Made by a program: the position numbers and the translations under genes. DNA of 15,959 bases from Phlegmacium glaucopus (lineage: Eukaryota; Basidiomycota; Agaricomycetes; Agaricales; Cortinariaceae). Positions 1 to 9,218 of the stretch are shown piece by piece (the stretch's first letter is position 1; each line of letters starts with the position of its first letter). The stretch spans positions 1,248,830 to 1,264,788 of the forward strand of contig MU130497.1 of NCBI GenBank assembly GCA_015039465.1. Reading direction: 5' to 3'. The notes below the pieces were generated by a model. It saw only the letters and a list, made by a program, of their open reading frames with translations. It did not search any database and had not been told where the DNA came from.

Positions 1-32
1 AATTCTAAAAAGAAGGAAGTGGGTGGGTGGGT

Positions 33-185
33 AACCAAATAAACGGTCTGGTACTAGCTGCTCAAGACTAGGATAGACAGTCAGTGAAGGGATAATGAAA
101 CAACATGGAAGTATTAAGAGATAGTTACCTAGGAGAGACAGTGAGTGGAGAGATACAAGTTAATGTCGCTGGGTCGCTCGGTTTA
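33..185 (-). repeat. Left terminal repeat of the YR retrotransposon, first part
   Basis: Matches 6117-6269 base for base except for five transitions, four of them at CpG sites (left T versus right C at 96, 106 and 164; the reverse at 175). It ends at the TA (184-185) that is duplicated on the other side of the nested insertion. A 28-bp purine-rich block at 129-156 is one arm of an imperfect hairpin whose other arm lies at 1394-1419, beyond the insertion. Confidence 0.9.
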
Positions 186-1389
186 CATCAGTAAACTCGG
201 GGCCAGCTTACCGGCACCGGACAGCACCGGACAGCACCATAGAACCATAGAAAAGGTTCTTTGGTTTATAGTGCTGTCCAGTGTCACGGTAACACTACCC
301 GAAAACCACTTAATGTTAGACAGCACTATATTGACTTAGCTCATTGCTATACAGTGCTACATAGCTTAGGTTAATACCATCTCATACTGAAGCTAGGAAT
401 TATTTAGACCAGATATATCACACACAACAATAAGGAAATTTTAAAATATATATATTCAAGTAGTCTACATGACATCGCGTAGGTAGTTCTATATGATTGA
501 CATCGTTGTACTAAAACAAAAAAACCCACCCTATACCCACTCCATACTTGATAGCCATCGTCGTTGCTCGTTGTCGATGCATGGCGGTCGTCATAGTTGT
601 ATACTGCTTGGATATAGTTAGTCGAAATTCGAAATGAATTTTTTTTCTAAACCCATACCTGATAGCCATCGTTGTTGCTCATTGCTCATTGTTTGTCGAT
701 GCACGGTCGTCGTAGTTGTATACTGCTTGGATATAGTCAGTAGAAATTTGAAATGAAATTTTTTAAAAAAAAACCCCTTACTTAATAACCGTTGTTGTTG
801 CTCGTCATTATTGTAGTTGTAGACTGCTTGGATATAGTTAGTAGAAATTATAAATGAAATTTAAAAACAAAAAAAAAAAACAAAAAAACCCATACTTGAT
901 AGCCATTGTTGTTGTTGTTGCCGTTGTCATCGTCATTGCTTGGTCCTTGGGTAGTGGTAGTAGCCAGTGTCATTTGTCCTCCTTGTTGACATGTTGATGT
1001 CATCATTGTGGCCATTGACGTGGTTGTTAGCAGGTGACATGAGGGTGGTTGTCGTTACGTGGTGGTGTGGTGAGGTTGAAACATTGAAGTTGAATGTTTA
1101 GTAATTTTTTGTTGTGCACGGACTTTATTTAGGGCTGGTTTATTTAACTTAATGAAAAAATATTATCTATGTCACCATGTGACAAAGCTGTGAGTAGTGT
1201 GATAGTGTAACAAAGTAATGCTGGACAGCACTAGCAAGCATGGCATGGATGCTATGGAACTATAACCGACTATAAATTGAGTAATGTGACTATGAGAAAC
1301 TATAACATGACTGTGACTATCTATGGGAAACTATGAGCTTGGGTGACATGACTGTGACAATCTATGGGAAATTCCTGAATTTGCTGATG
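186..1389. mobile_element. 1,204-bp non-autonomous TIR element (MITE-like) nested in the left terminal repeat
   Basis: The ends are imperfect inverted repeats: CATCAGTAAACTCGGG at the left and, read from the right end inward, CATCAGCAAATTCAGG. That is 13 of 16 matching, with all mismatches transitions. The flanks are TA on both sides (184-185 and 1390-1391). Removing the element plus one TA regenerates exactly the uninterrupted repeat seen at 6264-6274 (GGTTTAAATAT). A TA duplication is typical of the Tc1/mariner superfamily, but no transposase is present, so mobilisation in trans is inferred. Inside are CACCGGACAGCA tandem units (from 215), a nested hairpin at 229-280 built on GGACAGCAC/GTGCTGTCC, a minisatellite at about 541-910, and a tandem pair at 1303-1373. 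The short plus-strand frame at 145-339 is not a gene. Confidence 0.85.
541..910. repeat. Minisatellite with units of about 115-120 bp
   Basis: Three units and the start of a fourth follow one another. Each contains ACTTGATAGCCATCGT or a variant, then a GTT-rich stretch, then a block containing ACTGCTTGGATATAGT, then GTAGAAATT..AAATGAAATT, and finally an A-run running into CCCC or ACCC. Units begin near 541, 655, 778 and 890. The A-run/CCCC junction recurs far away at 13215-13238. Confidence 0.75.
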
Positions 1390-1608
1390 TAAATATCTCT
1401 CTCACTGTGTCTCTCCTCGACGTCAGGGATAGACGTCTGACTCTGGTGAACGAGAGTCGTCTGATCCAGATGGGTGTCTCAGGTATGCGTCATTGTTGTT
1501 TCGGTTACTGTCATTGTTTGTGTACACGTGACAGGTCAGCTGTGTACCAGAGGCCCGTTGGTGTCGTTCATTGAACTTGTGTAAAGAAACCTTTATCTTT
1601 AAACTCGA
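1390..1608 (-). repeat. Left terminal repeat of the YR retrotransposon, second part
   Basis: Continues the left repeat after the nested element; TA at 1390-1391 is the duplicated target. Bases 1392-1608 equal 6270-6486 with only three substitutions, all CpG transitions (for example G1503 here versus A on the right, in a TTCGG context). The match stops after AAACTCGA, so 1608 is the internal boundary of the repeat. Confidence 0.9.
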
Positions 1609-1935
1609 CCAATGATGACCGGGCGTGGGAGACATGAACAGGAGTAGCATGTCAGAACCAGTTTCGGCGGCTCTAAGGCCAGCCGAATGGTCTAGTATAG
1701 CATTTTTTTGAACTAGGTACATCTATAATATAATTTTTTATTTTTATTTTAAATGATGAGTGAAGTGATGAGAGGAGAGGGAGATAAAAAAGTCCGGAAA
1801 AGAAAGCAAAGGTCCAAATTGGGGGGAAAAGGAAAAAGGGAAGGGTTGGATGTCCGAAGGTACAAATACATGAGAATAAGAAGCGGTCAGCACAAAATGG
1901 AGGGGAAAAAGAATGGCGAGAAATTGGGGGGAAAA
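1609..1935 (-). other. 3' non-coding region of the YR retrotransposon
   Basis: Lies between the recombinase stop and the terminal repeat. It is T-rich at 1706-1752. From 1760 to 1935 it is strongly purine-rich on the plus strand, with two copies of AAATTGGGGGGAAAA at about 1817 and 1921. Minus-strand transcripts would end here or in the repeat. The open frames overlapping it are low-complexity and are not supported as genes. Confidence 0.5.
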
Positions 1936-4830
1936 TTAATGAGGTTGCTGAGAATATAGGAGTGCTTGGATGAGTACGGGGTTTTTTCTAATATAGATGA
2001 CGAAGGCGTCAGAGGACCAGCGTCCCATAGGCTGGATGATTGATGGAGGTACTCCGTGTTTGGTGAGGGAGGGTCGCTCCTCCAGCTTGCATTGAGTGGC
2101 CTCCAACATCGTGCGAGAAAAACCCGTGAAGTCTGGAAATGAAGAATTGGCGGTTGGGAACTGAGCCATTGGATGTTAACCAGAGAGGTGATGAGAGGGG
2201 AAAAAGGGAGTCTCGATTTGTGATGTAACACTTGAAATATGATAGTGTGTTGATCTGACTGAATTGTGGTTGCTTAACAATAATCTTATTGCCTTCAAAG
2301 AAGCGGTCTGCTTTATGAGAAGGGAGGTGGAACTCGTAGTAGGACTCCGTGATGATGACTGAGGATCATTTTGTGATTTTGTGCCAGTTATGAAGTTGAA
2401 TGTCGTTGGGGAAAGTGAGTTTGCCGAGGCGTAAGAGTGCAAAGAATCCCGAGAGGAGCATGGTAATGAAGAGCAAGTTGTCGTGAAGGCTGGAGGGTGC
2501 CAAGGATGATATGACAAGATCAAGGTCCCCGAGTGTAAGAGCTCATTTACGTTTCGTAGCTACACCCTTGAGACGCATACACCCTCTGAGGGTTTGTTCG
2601 ACCAAGGGCGAGCGACGGGAGTTACAGATGCTGGGAAAGTAGGGTTCCAATTGTTGAGAAATTCCCGACAGGTATGACGCGACGGAACAGGGATTGATAT
2701 GATGAGACATGTAGACTGTGAATAGGGAGAGGGTTTCTGGGGAAGGGTCAACAAGCATGTTATGAAGGCGGACGAAAGAAAGGTAGGAGTTTAATGCTGA
2801 GTTGTAAGATTTTAGTGTTGATTTGTCAATTGTGTTACCAAGCACGATACAACGTTCATGTATCAAACGTTCCCTAGACCAAGCCTTGCGCGGAGGTTGT
2901 CTAGTAGACAAAGGTGAAGGAATCATACCGGTAACCCCACCATACCGGGGGGGATGAAAGGAGAAAACCTTCAAAGAAGGTTCGAGTGCTAGGGCAACTG
3001 AGAATTTCATGCGTGGCAAGGCGTCAGCAATGATGTTGGCTTCGCCAGGGACATGTAGTATGCGAAGGCTGTATTGATGGCAGAGGATGATGTCGACGGC
3101 GTCTTTTAGCAAGTGGTTGTAGGGGGGAAGGGAGTGGTAGGACCGAAAAATGTCGACTGTGTTGGAATTGTCAGTATAAATGACAATTTTTGAGCCAGGT
3201 GGGGCTCGAGTTTAGACATGTGTGAGGGTGGAGAGCACACATAAACTTTCGAAGTAAAAAATTACATTAGAAGGTACGTTGACGGGTGTGGGAGCATAGT
3301 AGCCTTCTTTTGAGTCGGGGTACCAAAAACCAAGTCTGTCGGGACACACATCGCAATAAATGGTAAAGTGTGCTGTGGAAGGTGTCCAAGACAAAGATTT
3401 AAGGATTTGTACGCTGTTGGAGGACTTTAAGTGGTTTATAGCCCACTCAAAGTCACTCCGGATGGCGTTATTGATATGAATCTGTTGCTCCCGATTCTGT
3501 TTGCCTTTGATCTTGGCATAAACATTATTGAGAGCAGGGCAAAGGTAAGGATAAACATTAAGAGCCCAATTGAACCACCTCGTCATCCGTTCCCAGTGTT
3601 TGAGTTTGAAGGATCCTGAGGATGGTTTCGGAGGTTTTGATGACCAAAAAAGCAGTTCGTCCAAGAGGCAAGTTTTGGATGATTCGGGTAGAGTCATTTC
3701 GTTTGGGTTGACGCTGATGCCAATGATAGTGAGGGGGGTGCCTGACAGTTGTTTGTGGTGCTTATGGGGGATTCCAAGTTCGTCCCAAAGGTCGAGTAGT
3801 TGCTTTGGTGAGAGGGTAGATAGACGCCGTACGGTTCGTAGAACATTGTGTCTCCTTCGAGGTCGCAACCTGAGGAGTCATCTATGTAGTTAGCAAGGTA
3901 ATCAAACAATTTTTCATATTTTGTGATCCAGGCTACAAGGCTGTTGAACGAGATAAAAATGGCTGGAGACGCACTACTCCTGAATGCCAAGTTGCGGTCA
4001 ACATAGCGAGCGCCATCTACGGTGACGATCTGTTTGATTTGCCAATAAGAGCTAACAGGTAGGAGGCGGTAGGCCTCGGAAATGTCAGATTTACACATAG
4101 TGAGAGGAATGTTACCAAGTGATTTCCTAATGTTGAGGAGAATTTCTCTGAGATGGCGAAGGTTATCCAAAGGAAACCCGGTGACTTTGGAATGGTCAAT
4201 CATATGATTGAGTGAGAATGGTCCTGCGCTGTGGTTGTTGACGAGGCGGAGATCCGATGAGTTGGGTTTTTCCACAGCATGGACTGGCATGGAGTACATG
4301 CCCGGGAGGAGGGCAGGACCGAAAGGTTTCGAAAACTGATTTTTCACTTGTTCTTTGTGACATTGATCGCAGATGAAGGTCGCTTTGTCTAAGTCTGAGG
4401 GAGGAGTGCGTGATTCGTCGTGGGTGATGGGGAGATCCTCGTGGAGTGTGCCCACCCACGGCCAGAAACCTTCATGAAGACCTGCGCAAACAGATTGGAT
4501 GAAAGGTTGATTCGGGTGGTTGACAAGTAGTTTCTCGAATACATCAATTTTGATGGGTGTGACGATCTGGAAAAGCTCAGGGTTGTCAGTAATTGTTTTA
4601 TGGATAGTATGATTGGTAGTTTCTGAAATTGGAGGACGTGGCAGGGGCGCAGCATATTCAGACCATTCCGCGGTTGTCGGTGATAGACTTGATGAGCTTT
4701 CCCATAAATTATGCTGTAGATATTTCGGCTGAAGGCCGTAGACTTCATTGGCCCCCTGCCAGACAGTTGATCTTGGAGTGACCGGCTTTTCCACAACCTT
4801 TGCAAACGTGTCGATATTTGGAGTCAGCAT
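1936..4830 (-). pseudogene. Pol of the YR retrotransposon: RT, RNase H and tyrosine recombinase, decayed
   Basis: Function: makes cDNA, removes template RNA and recombines the circular DNA into the genome. The RT frame can begin at the Met codon 4828-4830, overlapping the gag end in the +1 frame relative to gag. RT motifs seen: SDISEAYR (Asp codon 4084-4086) and YIDD (3877-3888). RNase H (about 3000-3400) keeps all four acidic positions in YCD, FES, YTDN and ADAL. The recombinase keeps the first Arg in LLRLGKL (codon 2429-2431), the Lys region SHKADRFFEGN, His in GGHSM, and the nucleophile in VIYIRKNP (Tyr codon 1993-1995). Breaks: a one-base deletion at about 3825; TAA at 3212-3214; TGA at 2543-2545 and 2366-2368; HxxR reads HSMQ (codon 2087-2089); a one-base frame change at about 2069-2072. 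The family is inferred from motif order. The copy is inactive. Confidence 0.85.
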
Positions 4831-6055
4831 CTGTTGATCTACAGGTCCTGATGTTATATCTGTTACAAATTTTGGGTCGACCGCTTGAGGTATGGCTGGT
4901 TGATTTCTTGTTGAGAAGTGATGGTCCGTGTGCTTCAATTCTGTCTGGCATAACGATGGCGGAGTAGAGGCGAGTAAATTGGTGGGTATCCGTAAGGAGG
5001 GAATTCTGCCCAGCGCCGACTTCATTTCTGAGGGCGATATCATAGAGGATGATCTTGTGATGTGAGGAAGACAGTTTTGCTGTGAATTCTTCTTTGATAT
5101 AGTCTCCATATTCAAGCAATTCGGTTCTCCGATGGGGAAACATGAAGGAAATGGCTCTAGAGGCGTGCCTCCAGGCAGAGGACCATTCAGCCGCGGTCTG
5201 GACATGTTTTTTCGAGTCAACGATTCCCAGAGAGAATTCTGTGTCTCCCAAGCGACCCTTCCTCTCTTCATCAGTGATAACATGGTGGAGTGACGTGAGG
5301 ATTTGATTGAGATCAACGGCATCTCCTCTGAAGATTTGTTCCCACTGGGATGATGGTATTCCGGTTGGTGAGTTTGGTGCAATTTTGACAAAGAATTTGG
5401 CTTTGGACACGTCTTTGTTGTAGGCTCGCAGTAACCGATGGGTTTCTTGGCAACTGGGGTGAATAGTTTTGGAGGTTGCATCCTCATCTGCAAAGAACCA
5501 TGGCATGTCGGATTTGAGGAGGTTTTGTCTCTTGATTGATTTGTCTTCGTCATCTCCTGAATCTGAGTCATCGAGTTCATGTGCTCTTCGGGTTTTTTGG
5601 GAACTATTCTCTTTGAGTGCCGAGGATCGTCAGTCAGGGAGTGGTCCAGGTCGTTCCTTTGATCCGGTGATGTGGTCGAAAGACGTCAGGATAGAGAGGA
5701 TTTCTGCAAGATAGGAGTTGAATGTCGCTTCCTTTTGTGATTCAGTACCCGCGACATCAGGGTTTCCCTCAAGAATCTGGATGATGGTGGAGACCGCTTC
5801 CGTTTTAGTTGTACTTCCCTTTCGGAGGAGTTCAATACCTGATTTGAGTTTGGTGATGAGTCGAGCTCGCTCATCCGCTGAAGAAGTGTTGGTGGGTCTG
5901 GTGAAGGATGATGAGTCTGAGGGGGATTCTCCTGGTTCAATTCTGGACTGGCTAGACGTTGCAACAGGGACGGCATATCTGGATCCTGTAACACTGTGCG
6001 GAGTCTGTTGAGTAGCGAGTCCGGTTTTGATGTCGAAGGGTGAGCCATTGTTCAT
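4745..6055 (-). pseudogene. Gag-like protein of the YR retrotransposon, one premature stop
   Basis: Nucleocapsid-type protein expected to bind element RNA. I start it at the ATG 6053-6055. Reading further upstream enters the short inverted repeat next to the terminal repeat, and the only earlier start there is a GTG. The frame runs to TGA 4745-4747 with a single interruption, TGA at 5630-5632, and the same frame continues on both sides. Seen in order: a Ser/Thr-rich N-terminal region, an acidic stretch (DDSDSGDDED), a helical middle with FPHRRTELLEY, then CNRYNIRTC..YRHV and a perfect CX2CX4HX4C zinc knuckle (CKGCGKAGHSKINC, 4763-4804). This layout is the one I recall for gag of agaricomycete DIRS-like elements. 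The third Cys of the upstream CCCH-like finger appears to be Ser. The zinc knuckle overlaps the start of the pol frame. Confidence 0.8.
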
Positions 6056-6088
6056 AGTTGAGGAGCGTAGTCCGATGAATAGATAGAT

Positions 6089-6116
6089 GTATCTCTCCAC
6101 TCACTGTCTCTCCTAG
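6089..6116. repeat. 28-bp inverted copy of a terminal-repeat block, abutting the right repeat
   Basis: The exact reverse complement of 6213-6240 (and of 129-156 in the left repeat). It ends one base before the right terminal repeat begins. DIRS-order elements carry an internal complementary region that helps rebuild the ends of the circular intermediate. This block could play that role, but that is inference. Confidence 0.7.
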
Positions 6117-6486
6117 AACCAAATAAACGGTCTGGTACCAGCTGCTCAAGACTAGGATAGACAGTCAGTGAAGGGATAACGAAACAACACGGAAGTATTA
6201 AGAGATAGTTACCTAGGAGAGACAGTGAGTGGAGAGATACAAGTTAACGTCGCTGGGTTGCTCGGTTTAAATATCTCTCTCACTGTGTCTCTCCTCGACG
6301 TCAGGGATAGACGTCTGACTCTGGTGAACGAGAGTCGTCTGATCCAGATGGGTGTCTCAGGTATGCGTCATTGTTGTTTCAGTTACTGTCATTGTTTGCG
6401 TACACGTGACAGGTCAGCTGCGTACCAGAGGCCCGTTGGTGTCGTTCATTGAACTTGTGTAAAGAAACCTTTATCTTTAAACTCGA
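6117..6486 (-). repeat. Right terminal repeat of the YR retrotransposon, uninterrupted
   Basis: A 370-bp direct copy of the left repeat, 8 differences in all. It is upstream of gag in the element's own direction, so it should hold the promoter, although no clear TATA box is seen. It contains an imperfect hairpin with arms 6213-6240 and 6272-6297 and a loop of about 31 bases. The loop is the site where the left copy received the TA-flanked insertion. The short plus-strand frame at 6225-6452 is a shadow. Confidence 0.9.
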
Positions 6487-6811
6487 TTAAATTTGATTTT
6501 CTAAAATTACATCTTATTTCTTAGAAATAAATATATCTTGAAATTTGAGGCCAGAAGTTAGTAGTATTGGTGTTATAACTATGACATCACTAAAAGTAAA
6601 CATGAAAAGAAAAAAATACTACTAAATCATTTTGCTAACTAGTGACAACTTGAAATTGGATTCTTGCAATAGGAGTATATTAGTATTACAGCCATTTGCA
6701 AAAAGGTTGGTGGTCCCAGATCTGGGCGACTTTGAGAACAAACAAAACAAAATAGATCCTAATCTAGGGTCTACCTCATCCCAGCCATCCTGCATAACCT
6801 TCTGCTGCACA
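6487..6811. other. AT-rich spacer, no gene seen
   Basis: Between the YR element and a transposase remnant. It contains A/T-rich text and a poly-purine stretch near 6604-6618. An open plus frame crosses it into the transposase remnant, but the part before 6812 shows no recognisable domain. Confidence 0.5.
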
Positions 6812-6993
6812 ATGCTATACTGGAAGATATTGAACAACATCAAGATTGCTGCTATGTGTCTCTACGAAGATGATATCATCTCCAAGGCAGCAATTCTAGA
6901 CTATCTCAGGATCTCCTCATGAACTTTTGACCATGTACTTGCTCTCTGGAATGCTACAGGAGAAGTTGTCAGGGAGACAAACAGCGTTCACGG
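6812..6993 (+). pseudogene. N-terminal HTH fragment of a DDE transposase, truncated
   Basis: From ATG 6812-6814 the frame reads IKIAAMCLYEDDIISKAA, then ILDYLRIS, a TGA stop at 6920-6922, then in the same frame TFDHVLALWNATGEVVRE and VHG. The pattern of a first helix ending in LYE, then DIL/ILDYL..S..TF..VL.LW..TG.VV, matches the helix-turn-helix start I recall for Tc1/IS630-like transposases that are frequent in basidiomycetes. The family normally continues G-R-P-R and then a catalytic domain. Here the copia LTR takes over right after the VHG codons. The stop replaces a position where a CGA Arg codon would be a plausible ancestor. The catalytic part is absent from the window. Confidence 0.55.
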
Positions 6994-7387
6994 TATAAAT
7001 CATTGTGAGTGTTGTATATAAACATCAACCAGAGAGCAGTGGTATAAGAGTTATAAATGTAAAAGCTCAGTGTTTTGCATGCCAAAATGACTATATATTT
7101 ATAAGTACCTAAGTAAAGATAATGACTCATAAGTAAGGATAATAACAAGTTTATAGGTCTCAGTGTTTTGCGTGCCAAAACGACTGAGGTGACTGGAAAG
7201 AACAAGTCCATATTTATACTAAAATACTGTAATTACTCTAAATGGATAATAATGGGGTGGCATAGAGAGAAATGAGAGAAAGAGAAAATAACAATGGAAG
7301 TGTGTGTGAGTGTGGCCCAGCCACATTTGATTTTATGCCTGTCACTCCCCGTGACAATGGAGCTCGGATGGGTTTGTAATTCCAACA
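6994..7387 (-). repeat. 3' LTR of the Ty1/copia element
   Basis: Read on the minus strand it begins TGTTGGAATTACAAACCC directly after a polypurine tract, and it ends near TTTATA against the transposase remnant. The length is about 394 bp. It contains a TATA box (7211-7218) and two copies of a 26-bp block, CTCAGTGTTTTGC-R-TGCCAAAA-Y-GACT, near 7065 and 7162. The two copies differ only at CpG-type transitions. The terminal 60 bp resemble the ends of the two large inverted repeats at 7805 and 11175. The left edge is uncertain by a few bases because CGG/CCG recurs at each junction. Confidence 0.7.
7211..7218 (-). promoter_or_regulatory. TATA box of the copia LTR
   Basis: TATAAATA on the minus strand, within AGTATAAATATGG, in the middle of the LTR where a retrotransposon promoter is expected. 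Confidence 0.45.
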
Positions 7388-7396
7388 CTCCCCTTC
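7388..7396 (-). promoter_or_regulatory. Polypurine tract of the copia element
   Basis: GAAGGGGAG on the minus strand directly precedes the LTR start TGTTGGAATT. This is the standard site for plus-strand DNA priming in LTR retrotransposons. Confidence 0.75.
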
Positions 7397-7804
7397 AAAC
7401 CAATATGAGTCCGAGTTCGTTTGTGAAATGTTTGACCTTTGGTGATGGTGGGGCTTTTGTGAGTGTGTCGGCAACCATTTCATTGGTAGGGCAATAGATT
7501 AGATGAAGTGATCCATTTTCAATGATCCATCAAATAAAATGGAATCAAATGTCAATGTGCTTGGTTCTTGTGTGATATTGGTGGTCTTTAGTAAGCGCAA
7601 TGGCTGACTGGTTGTTGGAAAACAGTGTGGTAGCATCAAGGGGTGTATCAAAGAGCTGGGTGATGAGCGAATGAAGCCAGAGGGCTTCTTTTGAGGCGTA
7701 CATAGCTGCAATATATTCACTTTTGGTAGTAGACAGTGAAATTATTTCCTGCCGTTTAGTGCTCCAGGAAACAGCACTGCTGTGTAAGAGAAAGGCATAC
7801 CCGG
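7397..7804 (-). pseudogene. Copia pol, RNase H C-terminal part
   Basis: Minus-strand translation gives GYAFLLHSSAVSWSTKRQ, then EIISLSTTKSEYIAA, NNQSAIALTKDHQYHTRTKH and IDI. It continues after stops through ENGSLHL to NEMVADTLTKAPPSPKVKH. These are the hallmark blocks of Ty1/copia RNase H, ending near the polypurine tract as expected. Two TGA stops (7545-7547 and 7530-7532) lie in IDI*FHFI*W, where the family carries Arg at both positions, so CGA-to-TGA changes are likely. The upstream junction reads straight into an inserted repeat at 7805. The protein continues on the far side, at 9219. Confidence 0.85.
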
Positions 7805-9218
7805 TATAAATTGTTGTTTGTGTTGTTATAAAACACCAACCAGAGAGCAATGGACTAGTCTTTAAGTCAAAAGCCTCCCTGTTGTTTGTTTAGGGAAGGT
7901 GTAACCTTGACTTGTATCACACAGAGGTAGGGGGTAAGAATAGAGATGAGAAGGATGAGGATGAATGAGAAAGAGTCTTCAGTAAGACTATAGCAGTAGA
8001 CAATTGGTTGACAGTAAAGGACTGAAAAAGTGAACTTAGAGGGATTAAGGAGGAGGATGAGGATGGATAAGAAAGAGTCTTCAGCAAGACTATAGCAATT
8101 GACAGTAGAGGACAGTAACAGATAAAAGGTTGAAAAAGCGAACTTGAGGGAGGAATTCACTGGAATTCCACTGAGAGGATGACTGTGGGGAGTAAGAATG
8201 ATTTGAGATAAACTACCTATCCTGGTACAAAAGAGCAGTATTTATACCCTAAGGATGAGGCTATGTAGAACAATAAAAAAAGAAAGAAGTATGCGCTGTC
8301 AAAGGGAGAATGATGAAGAGAGGACAGCTGCGAGAAGAAAAGAACAATAGAAAAGAAAAAGGAACAGTGAAAGAATCTGTAAAGTGTCAAAGTGTGAGAG
8401 AAAAGAAGAGAAGGCAGTGTACATAGTCCAATAGCAAAAATATATCAACTCCATAGGCGTGTGGTCATGTCAAAAATGTGAAAGGTCCTGAGTCAACACT
8501 TGAAAGGCGCAGCCTTGTTCCTGAGAAACTACTACTTGCCCATGATCCCATGTCGTGCAGCCTTGATAAGACTTGACACACTGCAAGAATAATCCTCTGC
8601 TGCTGATTCATCTGCAATTCCTGCTTAGTCGTGATCCTCCTGGACTTCCTAAATTGTCATAAAGAGGGTGGGAAGGCTTCAGGTACCGCGTGAATGATGG
8701 TTTTGGCAGTGAATGATAAGATAAGAGGTAGATAATTGAGGATAGGGGACTGAGTGAGATCCAGGAGCAAGGTATGGCAAGATAGATAGCTGAGGGGAAG
8801 ACTTGTGGGTCCATAGCCACAACAACAATGACAAAGCCTTTTACATAATGGGAGATGTAGTTGATGTGTCCATAAAGGGGCTGTTCTTGGAATGATGGGC
8901 CATAGATACGATCAAACACGAGCCAATGACCAATGTGAATAGTAGATTGATTGCTTTGTTGAATTGCTAGCCAAGGAATGAATGGATGGTAGATATTTAG
9001 GAGCATGTCGATAGTGTAAATGATTGAGAGCATAGTGGAAGACATTGAGGATATGATGAGCGATGAGGATGATAACATTGAACGAATGATTTTGTTGACC
9101 AGGAACGCGATTCAGGGCTGCTTCCAAAATAGGTAAGTGAATTCAAAGTCCGCTTATTTTCATGATGGCAACTTTTAAGCTTTGTTCTCATGCTACCAAT
9201 CAGTATTGGTGCACAATA
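7805..9218 (-). mobile_element. LTR-like repeat of 1,414 bp, left copy (inverted relative to the right copy)
   Basis: Read on the minus strand it matches 9763-11175 along its full length. It sits inside the copia RNase H, and removing it with one CGG restores the codons for H-A-I-S-G-Y-A-F. CGG lies at both edges (7802-7804 and 9219-9221), suggesting a short target duplication. A TATA box lies at 8239-8246 (minus), and the last 60 bp resemble the end of the copia LTR. I therefore infer a solo LTR of a long-LTR element, though a non-autonomous element is possible. A minus-strand frame at 8608-9078 (156 codons) has a counterpart in the other copy. Several Arg codons of the right copy are His, Gln, Trp or Cys here, as CpG decay would cause. 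About 90-bp tandem units lie near 7940-8145. Confidence 0.75.
8239..8246 (-). promoter_or_regulatory. TATA box of the left LTR-like copy
   Basis: TATAAATA on the minus strand, within GGTATAAATACTGCTC, conserved with 10733-10740 in the other copy. It suggests a promoter roughly one third of the way in from the 3' end. Confidence 0.4.

Larger units (their letters stand above)
33..6486 (-). mobile_element. Tyrosine-recombinase (DIRS/Ngaro-like) retrotransposon, degenerate, with a nested insertion
   Basis: Seen in the sequence: two 370-bp direct repeats (33-185 joined to 1392-1608, and 6117-6486) enclose minus-strand gag and RT-RNase H-YR reading frames. Without the nested 1.2-kb insertion the element is about 5.25 kb. 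Known of the family: DIRS-order elements replicate by reverse transcription and integrate a circular DNA with a tyrosine recombinase instead of a DDE integrase. They therefore leave no target duplication, and none is visible here (flank before 33 is gggtgggtgggt, flank after 6486 is ttaaatttga). Odd: DIRS-order elements normally have inverted repeats or split direct repeats, whereas this copy looks LTR-like. The coding frames carry several stops and frameshifts, so this copy is inferred to be dead. The assignment to the order is firm; the subgroup is not. Confidence 0.85.

Noticed and set aside
541..910. CRISPR-like array
   Set aside because: Units are long diverged tandem copies with no constant short repeat and unique spacers, in a eukaryotic transposon setting.
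1753..1959. Lys/Gly/Arg-rich plus frame of 68 codons
   Set aside because: Purine-rich low-complexity strand in the element's 3' non-coding region.
3431..3893. Plus-strand open frames opposite RT/RNase H
   Set aside because: Antisense shadows of the minus-strand pol, which has clear motifs.
4196..4805. Third-frame minus-strand open frames of 87 and 138 codons
   Set aside because: Shadow of the RT frame, which carries the conserved blocks over the same bases.
4831..5580. Upstream extension of the pol frame across gag
   Set aside because: This part is the +1 shadow of gag; recognisable pol sequence starts only near 4830.
33..6486. Ordinary LTR (gypsy) retrotransposon
   Set aside because: No aspartic protease or DDE integrase is visible; pol ends in a tyrosine recombinase with R..K..HxxQ..Y, and no target duplication flanks it.
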